Below are positions 13,472-18,155 of a DNA stretch of 18,155 nt, one piece after another; within the stretch, counting starts at the first letter, position 1, and each line of letters starts with the position of its first letter. A program made the translations under genes and the position numbers. The DNA lies in the NCBI GenBank assembly GCA_035259205.1, contig DATFWO010000312.1, positions 1 through 18,155 of the forward strand, written 5' to 3'. Source of the DNA: SG8-41 sp035259205 (GTDB lineage: Bacteria > Pseudomonadota > Gammaproteobacteria > Burkholderiales > SG8-41). The notes under the pieces were generated by a model that was not told the origin of the DNA, ran no database searches, and saw nothing but the letters and a program-made list of their open reading frames with translations.

Positions 13472-14353
13472 TCAAGCATGATCGAGCAGTTGGTCGATCA
13501 TGCGCAGGGCCTGCGCGCCGTAGCCGCCCCCAAAGAGATTGAGGTGGTTGAGCACATGGTAAAGGTTGTAGAGGTCCCTGCGTCGCGCATAGCCGGCATC
13601 GAGCGGAAATTCATCGCGGTAGGCTGAATAGAACGCGGATCCGAAGCCCCCGAAGAGCTCCGTCATGGCAATATCGGCCTCGCGGTCGCCGTAATACACC
13701 GCTGGATCGAATACGACCGGCGCGCCTTCCGTATCGAAGGCGGCATTGCCGCCCCACAGGTCGCCATGCAGCAGCGATGGGGTGGGGGTGTAGCCGACGA
13801 AGAACCCGGACAGCTCCTCCAGCAGGCGCTCGCCGCGCTGCTGGAGGAGGCCGCGATGGCCGTTTCTCGCCGCAAGCTCGAGCTGAAAGCCGAGGCGGTT
13901 TTCACGCCAGAAGGAGATCCAGTCCGCGTGCGGCGTGTTGACCTGCGGCGTGGCGCCTATGGTGTTGTCGCGATGCCATCCGAACCGCTCATTTGTGGCT
14001 TTGTGCATGCGGGAGAGCTGCCGCCCGAGCTCCCAATGGCTCCGGCTGCGGGCGGGATGGAGCTCGATGTATTCGACTGCCAGCCAACTCGCTTCCTGGT
14101 TGGCGCCGGAACACGTTGGCGTGGGTACCCTGACGGTGGCCGAACGTGCGATTTCCGCGAGGCCCGCAGCTTCCGCTTCGAACATCGGCAGCCGCGCCGG
14201 CTCGTTCAGTTTGACGAAATACGCCCGCCCGCGGCCGCGGACGACGTAGCAACGATTGATGCATCCGCCACCGACGGATTCCGTTGCTTCGATAGCGAAG
14301 GGCGAGGCTATGGCGCCGCCGATCCCGCGCGCGATCTCATCCCAGGGGGGCAT
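13472..14353 (-). CDS. Fructosamine kinase family protein
   Basis: A 293-residue kinase-fold protein of the fructosamine-3-kinase / ketosamine-3-kinase family (YniA-like), which phosphorylates sugar adducts on lysines so that they fall off glycated proteins. Visible elements: the glycine-rich loop VGGGCINRCY (27-36), the ATP-binding lysine in YFVKLNEP (Lys48), the catalytic loop HGDLWGGN (196-203, Asp198) and FDPAVYYGDREADIAM (Asp216). The length is standard and no signal peptide is present, so it is cytoplasmic. The start ATG at 14353 matches the family N-terminus (PWDEIARGIG); its ribosome binding site is weak. It runs in the same direction as argH, 83 nt downstream of the argH stop, and may be transcribed with it. 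A general phosphotransferase role on small molecules is an alternative. Confidence 0.88.
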   Translation of the reverse strand: MPPWDEIARGIGGAIASPFAIEATESVGGGCINRCYVVRGRGRAYFVKLNEPARLPMFEAEAAGLAEIARSATVRVPTPTCSGANQEASWLAVEYIELHPARSRSHWELGRQLSRMHKATNERFGWHRDNTIGATPQVNTPHADWISFWRENRLGFQLELAARNGHRGLLQQRGERLLEELSGFFVGYTPTPSLLHGDLWGGNAAFDTEGAPVVFDPAVYYGDREADIAMTELFGGFGSAFYSAYRDEFPLDAGYARRRDLYNLYHVLNHLNLFGGGYGAQALRMIDQLLDHA

Positions 14354-14394
14354 TAACCGCTGAGAAAATCAAATGCAGGATGAGGCAAACGCTT

Positions 14395-14419
14395 GTCCGT
14401 GTTTCCGTGTGATTCCGTG
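14395..14419 (+). repeat. TCCGTG word repeat
   Basis: TCCGTG occurs three times at 14396, 14404 and 14414, spaced 8 and 10 nt, between the argH stop and the fructosamine kinase start. The 83-nt gap holds no gene and no convincing terminator. Confidence 0.35.
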
Positions 14420-14436
14420 GCTAATTTTCTCTTGAC

Positions 14437-15831
14437 CTACCCGAGCTGCTTGCGCGCCTTGGCGACCGCCGCCTTCACGCGCTGCGGCGCCGTGCCGCCG
14501 ATGTGGCTGCGGCTCTTCAACGAGCCGTCCAGGGTGAGCGCTGAAAATACGTCCTTGGCTATCGGCGGGCAGAAATGCTGCAGCTCCGGCAGCTTGAGTT
14601 CCGCGAGCTCGCAGCCGCGCGATTCGGCAAAACGCACCGCCTGCGCGACTGCCTCGTGTGCTTCGCGGAAGGGAATTCCCTTTCTTACGAGGTAATCGGC
14701 AAGGTCGGTGGCCGTCATATGGCCCTGCCGCGCTGCGCCTTCCATGGTTTCGCGATTCACCTTGATACCCCCCAGCATCTCCTTGATTATCGCCAGGCTT
14801 GCCATCAGCGTGTCCACCGTGTCGAAGAGCGGCTCCTTGTCCTCCTGGTTGTCCCGGTTGTATGCGAGCGGCTGCCCCTTCATGAGGGTCAGCAAAGCAA
14901 CGAGATGACCGTAGGCACGGCCGGTCTTGCCGCGGACCAGCTCCGCCACATCGGGATTCTTCTTCTGCGGCATGATCGAGGAGCCGGTGCAGAAGCGATC
15001 GGGCAGCTCGATGAAGCCGAAGCGCGGATTCATCCAGATGACGATCTCCTCGCACCAGCGCGAAAGATGCATCATGGTGAGGGCGGCGTCCGCGCAAAAT
15101 TCGATCGCAAAGTCGCGATCGGAGACGGCGTCGATCGAGTTTTCGCATACGCCGTCGAATTCGAGCTCCTTGGCCACCATCAGGCGGTCGATCGGCAACG
15201 ACGTGCCGGCGAGCGCCGCAGCGCCGAGCGGCAGCTTGTTCATCCGTTTGCGGCACTCGGCGAAGCGCTGCGCGTCGCGCGCGAGCATCTCGAAGTAGGC
15301 CATCAGGTGATGGCCCAGCGAGACCGGCTGCGCCGGCTGCATGTGCGTGAACCCCGGCATCACCGTTTCGGCGTGCTCGTCCGCCAGGTCGAGCAACTGC
15401 CTCTGCAGGGCCTTGATGAGCGCCAGCACGTGGTCGATGGCGGCGCGCAGATAGAGCCGCACGTCAGTCGCGATCTGATCGTTGCGCGAGCGCGCCGTGT
15501 GCAACCGCTTGCCCGGCTCTCCTACCAGCTCGGTCAGGCGTCGCTCGATGTTGAAATGCACGTCCTCGTGCTCGAGCGACCACGGGAAAGTGCCGGCGCG
15601 GATGTCCGCGCGGACCTGCGCCAGTCCTTTCTCGATCGCCGCCAGATCGTTCTTGGAAATGATGCCGGTAGCGTGCAGCATGCGCGCATGCGCGCCGGAC
15701 GCCTCGATGTCGAATTCGGCGAGCCGCTGGTCGAACCCGACCGACGCGGTGAACCGCTGCACCAGGTCGGAAACCGGCTCGCCGAACCGTCCCGACCAGG
15801 GCCGGTCGCTGCTGTTATCGTTGGTTGCCAT
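14437..15831 (-). CDS. argH: Argininosuccinate lyase
   Basis: A full-length 464-residue argininosuccinate lyase, which splits argininosuccinate to arginine and fumarate, the last step of arginine synthesis in the cytoplasm. Features of the fumarase/aspartase superfamily: WSGRF at 12-16, EDVHFNIERRL (89-99), HTARSRNDQI (111-120), the catalytic-site THMQPAQP (162-169), and the superfamily signature GSSIMPQKKNP (283-293) with the catalytic serine loop. Length and motifs are typical, with no defects. The ATG at 15831 lies head-to-head with the kinase gene across 145 nt. This head-to-head arrangement of argH with an AlgZ/AlgR-type pair is common in Pseudomonas and betaproteobacteria. Confidence 0.97.
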   Translation of the reverse strand: MATNDNSSDRPWSGRFGEPVSDLVQRFTASVGFDQRLAEFDIEASGAHARMLHATGIISKNDLAAIEKGLAQVRADIRAGTFPWSLEHEDVHFNIERRLTELVGEPGKRLHTARSRNDQIATDVRLYLRAAIDHVLALIKALQRQLLDLADEHAETVMPGFTHMQPAQPVSLGHHLMAYFEMLARDAQRFAECRKRMNKLPLGAAALAGTSLPIDRLMVAKELEFDGVCENSIDAVSDRDFAIEFCADAALTMMHLSRWCEEIVIWMNPRFGFIELPDRFCTGSSIMPQKKNPDVAELVRGKTGRAYGHLVALLTLMKGQPLAYNRDNQEDKEPLFDTVDTLMASLAIIKEMLGGIKVNRETMEGAARQGHMTATDLADYLVRKGIPFREAHEAVAQAVRFAESRGCELAELKLPELQHFCPPIAKDVFSALTLDGSLKSRSHIGGTAPQRVKAAVAKARKQLG

Positions 15832-15890
15832 GCGGCCTGCTAGAATTCAAGAGGACTGAGCTGGAGGAGGGAATGTTGACGATTGGGTCG

Positions 15891-15956
15891 TCAGCTTTCA
15901 GCGATCAGCCGGGTAGGCACCGGGTTGCAGGCCGTGGTCTGATGGCTGACAGCTGA
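15891..15956. repeat. Inverted repeat built from heptamers in the argH-kinase intergenic region
   Basis: The left arm 15891-15908 and right arm 15939-15956 are complementary over 18 bp with two mismatches, around a 30-nt loop. The left arm is the heptamer series TCAGCTT, TCAGCGA, TCAGCCG (15891-15911); the right is TGATGGC, TGACAGC, TGAGCGC (15940-15960). It lies 20 nt before the kinase start, so it could fold in its mRNA leader. TAGAAT at 15841-15846 resembles a -10 box for the kinase but lacks a good -35. Confidence 0.55.
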
Positions 15957-15976
15957 GCGCCGTCGGCGAGAATCAC

Positions 15977-17020
15977 ATGGCAAGAAGTATAAATCAAAAC
16001 GCCTACTCCAGCGCCCTGCCCAATTTCCGCAATCTCGGAGTCCTGCTGCGCATTCTGATCTTCGTGAACTTCGTCGCCATCGCCGCGGCGGCGCTGAAGA
16101 CTACGGAGCTCCGCGCGATGCTCGGCGAATTGCTCGAGATCTCCGCGGTGGTCCAGCCGCTGCTGATCCTGAGCCTGCTCACGCTGGTGGTCGCCAACAA
16201 CGGGCTGCGGCGACTGCCCGGCCCTGCCGGCATCGCAGCGGTGCTCGCAATCGAGCTCGGTCTGACCCTGCTGCTCTACCAGTTGGGACGGTCGCTGCCC
16301 GCAGCGGAACCCGGCTCGCTCCTACGCTACTGGCTAGTGGTACTGCTCGTCACTGCTGCACTGCTGAAGTATTTCCAGCTGCGGAACAGCGCCCTTTCGC
16401 CTGCGCTCTCGGAGGCGCGGCTGCAGGCGCTGGAGGCGCGCATCCGGCCGCATTTCCTGTTCAACAGCCTCAATGCAGTGTTGTCCCTCATACGCGAGAA
16501 CCCCAAGCGGGCGGAGGAAGTTCTGGAGGACATGGCGGACCTCTTCCGGGTGCTGATGGCGGACAACCGGGAGCTGACTCCCCTCTCGCGCGAGATCGAT
16601 CTGTGCCGGCAGTACCTTGACCTCGAGCAACTGCGTCTGGGCGACCGGCTCGCCGTCGACTGGCAGATCGGCCAGCTGCCGCCCGGGGCGCTGGTGCCGC
16701 CTTTCGTTCTGCAGCCTCTGGTCGAGAACGCGGTGTATCACGGCATCGAGCCCCGGACGGAGCCCGGGGTAATCAGTATCAAGATCTACCGCTCAGGCGA
16801 GCAGGTGCACGCGGTGCTGCGTAACCCGTATGCCGGGCAGGATAATCGCCACGCAGGCAACAAGATGGCGCTCGCCAATATCCGCGAGCGGCTGCAATTG
16901 CACTTCGACGCTGAAGCGAGCCTGACGGCGAAGGTGCGCGACGACAGCTACGAGGTGCACATCGTAATGCCGTACCTGAAGGGCCAGCCCACTGACGAAT
17001 GGCGGGGCGCGACACCATGA
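15977..17020 (+). CDS. LytS/AlgZ-type sensor histidine kinase
   Basis: A 347-residue inner-membrane histidine kinase of the LytS/YehU (His_kinase) type, like FimS/AlgZ. Residues 20-132 hold about four membrane segments with short loops and no large sensor domain. The phosphoacceptor His159 is in RIRPHFLFNSLN, the family hallmark. The ATP-binding domain has the N-box QPLVENAVYHG (Asn251), and a shortened last glycine box, NKMALANIRERL, where the usual GxGLxN glycines are partly replaced. It should phosphorylate the LytTR regulator encoded next, whose start overlaps its stop (ATGA at 17017-17020). The ATG follows GGCGAG at 15965-15970. A signal cannot be guessed from the sequence. Relatives control twitching motility, biofilm or alginate. 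Confidence 0.9.
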   Translation: MARSINQNAYSSALPNFRNLGVLLRILIFVNFVAIAAAALKTTELRAMLGELLEISAVVQPLLILSLLTLVVANNGLRRLPGPAGIAAVLAIELGLTLLLYQLGRSLPAAEPGSLLRYWLVVLLVTAALLKYFQLRNSALSPALSEARLQALEARIRPHFLFNSLNAVLSLIRENPKRAEEVLEDMADLFRVLMADNRELTPLSREIDLCRQYLDLEQLRLGDRLAVDWQIGQLPPGALVPPFVLQPLVENAVYHGIEPRTEPGVISIKIYRSGEQVHAVLRNPYAGQDNRHAGNKMALANIRERLQLHFDAEASLTAKVRDDSYEVHIVMPYLKGQPTDEWRGATP

Positions 17021-17781
17021 CGGAGGAACGCCCGCTACGCGTGCTGATCGTGGACGACGAGGCGCCGGCGCGCTCGCGCATGCGGGATCTGCTCACCGAT
17101 TGTGCTCAGGAGTTTCCCCTTGTCGTCACCGGCGAGGCTGCGAGCGGCCGGGCTGCACTGGAATTGCTGTTCGTCCAGCCTGCCGATGTCGTCGTGCTCG
17201 ATATCCGCATGCCGGAGATGGACGGCATCGAGGTAGCGCAGCATCTGCAGAAGCTGGAGCTGCCTCCGGCCGTTATATTCGCGACCGCTTTCGACGCCTA
17301 CGCGATACGCGCATTCGAGGTGCATGCCATCGACTACCTCCTGAAGCCGATCCGGATGGTGCGGCTCAAGGAAGCGCTGGCGCGGGTGCACGCCGGCCGG
17401 CCGCCGCCGGCCGAGGCGTTGCGCGGGCTCCAACGGACCCCGCGCGCGTTCCTGAGCGCTCAGGAGCGCGGCAAGGTGCATCTGATAGCGGTGGACGACA
17501 TCGTCTACCTCAAGGCCGAGCTCAAGTACGTGACCGTCAGGACGGCGGCGCGCGAGTACCTGATCGAGGAATCGCTCACCCGCCTGGAGCAGGAATACGC
17601 AGAGCGCTTCGTGCGCGTGCATCGCAACTGCCTAGTGGCGCGGGCTGCCGTGCGCGGTTTCGAGCGCGGCGCCGCGGATGGCGGCGAAACGCATTGGGTG
17701 GTTTTGCTCGGCGGTGTGGAGGAGAAGCTCGCCGTGAGCCGGCGCCAGCAGCACATCGTCCGAGAATTCGGGAAAGGCTGA
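17017..17781 (+). CDS. LytTR family response regulator (AlgR-like)
   Basis: A 254-residue response regulator. The receiver domain occupies residues 7-120 with acidic pocket Asp13-Asp14, phosphoacceptor Asp62 (VVVLDIRMPEMDG), and the conserved Lys109 in DYLLKP. The LytTR DNA-binding domain covers about 145-250 (VDDIVYLKAELKYVTVRT, and RVHRNCLVAR). This matches AlgR of Pseudomonas and its betaproteobacterial relatives. I start at ATG 17017, which overlaps the kinase stop by four bases and has GGCGGGG at 17001-17007. An in-frame ATG at 16999 would add six residues and is less likely. In many relatives hemC follows; here it does not. The stop codon sits in the loop of a perfect hairpin. Confidence 0.92.
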   Translation: MTEERPLRVLIVDDEAPARSRMRDLLTDCAQEFPLVVTGEAASGRAALELLFVQPADVVVLDIRMPEMDGIEVAQHLQKLELPPAVIFATAFDAYAIRAFEVHAIDYLLKPIRMVRLKEALARVHAGRPPPAEALRGLQRTPRAFLSAQERGKVHLIAVDDIVYLKAELKYVTVRTAAREYLIEESLTRLEQEYAERFVRVHRNCLVARAAVRGFERGAADGGETHWVVLLGGVEEKLAVSRRQQHIVREFGKG

Positions 17782-17795
17782 CGCCTTTCCCGAAT
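17766..17795 (+). terminator. Perfect hairpin centred on the algR-type stop codon
   Basis: ATTCGGGAAAGGC (17766-17778) and GCCTTTCCCGAAT (17783-17795) form a perfect 13-bp stem around the loop TGAC, whose first three bases are the stop codon. No T-run follows, so it is not a standard intrinsic terminator. It may instead protect the 3' end of the mRNA, act on translation, or terminate inefficiently. Confidence 0.45.
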
Positions 17796-17819
17796 CATGG
17801 AATGCATCAATCACAGCCA

Positions 17820-18155
17820 ATGTCCCACGCGGCACGAGCAGCGTCCGAACGATTGGACGTTGAGTTTCAGCGCTCAGATGATGCGAAAAGCTCTTGCTTG
17901 CTGCGCGGGTGCCGAGCCTGTGCCATTGTCCTGTCCTTCATTTGTGTCGTGGCCGGGGCAGCTGATCAACCCTACGGTCATGGTGATATCACACTCGGTG
18001 CTACATACCGGACGCTGGCCACGACACTCGACTTTCGCGACCTCTACGCAGCGCTCGCTGATCGGTCGACGCGCGAGACCGCGAAACCGGATCTTGGACG
18101 CCGCGGCTACGGCTGCCTGCGCCGTGATGACGCCTACGCCGACGTGACCTGCGTC
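17820..18155 (+). CDS. Start of a putative secreted protein, cut by the window edge
   Basis: A reading frame open to the right edge (112 codons) with no stop. Around residues 28-48 it has a basic start (LLRGCRAC), a hydrophobic core AIVLSFICVV and an AGAA-DQ cleavage site, a clear signal peptide. The part after it, DQPYGHGDITLGATYRTLATTLDFRDLYAAL, reads like real protein with GC-biased codons. No family recognised. The true start is unsure: ATG at 17802 or 17820 would give an unusually long N-region, while TTG at 17898 would start the signal peptide properly. None has a strong ribosome binding site. It lies where hemC often follows algR in relatives. The other frame here (from 17797) stops within the window and has no such features. 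Confidence 0.5.
   Translation, partial: MSHAARAASERLDVEFQRSDDAKSSCLLRGCRACAIVLSFICVVAGAADQPYGHGDITLGATYRTLATTLDFRDLYAALADRSTRETAKPDLGRRGYGCLRRDDAYADVTCV

Noticed and set aside
14575..15843. A 422-residue plus-strand open frame opposite argH.
   Set aside because: Antisense shadow of a gene with complete argininosuccinate lyase motifs.
17797..18147. A 116-residue frame starting at the ATG right after the hairpin.
   Set aside because: It overlaps a frame with a clear signal peptide and has no recognisable features or ribosome binding site.

Overview
The window is GC-rich DNA with GC-ending codons, and it most resembles a betaproteobacterium (Burkholderiales or a near relative). The best pointer is the argH / algZ-type kinase / algR-type regulator block at the right end, an order common in beta- and gammaproteobacteria. 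Fourteen complete genes and one gene cut by the right edge are supported. There are no tRNA or rRNA genes, no CRISPR array and no transposase.

Left part (1-7160): a TauE/SafE-type anion (sulfite) exporter on the minus strand, then four plus-strand genes. These are a Tat-exported gluconate 2-dehydrogenase subunit-3-like protein, its GMC flavoprotein partner, a cytoplasmic Cys-type sulfatase, and a sulfoacetaldehyde acetyltransferase-like (Xsc) ThDP enzyme with its own AT-rich promoter region and a terminator. Together they look like a catabolic locus for an organosulfur compound: oxidation in the periplasm, sulfate-ester cleavage, C-S cleavage by Xsc releasing sulfite, and sulfite export. The phosphotransacetylase that usually accompanies xsc is absent, so the substrate is open.

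Middle (7155-12000): a 1001-residue fused membrane/spermidine-synthase-like protein on the minus strand, divergent from a LacI-family regulator whose stop codon overlaps the start of a SAM methyltransferase. A LacI-type palindrome in this divergent region recurs almost unchanged in front of xsc. It links the regulator to xsc about 5 kb away.

Right part (12000-18155): family I inorganic pyrophosphatase, a 137-residue unknown protein, fructosamine kinase and argH on the minus strand, then the two-component pair and the start of a secreted protein on the plus strand. The 137-residue gene has the architecture of a single integron gene cassette. A GTTAGGC core lies 11 nt before its start, a complementary GCCTAAC overlaps its stop, and a 57-bp foldable attC-like site follows, with no integrase in the window. 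This is the most striking item here.

The intergenic spaces carry further structure: degenerate tandem heptamers (GTGAYNN or TCAGCNN type) at six places, a 147-bp imperfect inverted-repeat element between convergent genes, a 12-bp-period GTTGAC array beside the cassette, an 18-bp inverted repeat in the kinase leader, and a perfect 13-bp hairpin centred on the algR-type stop codon.
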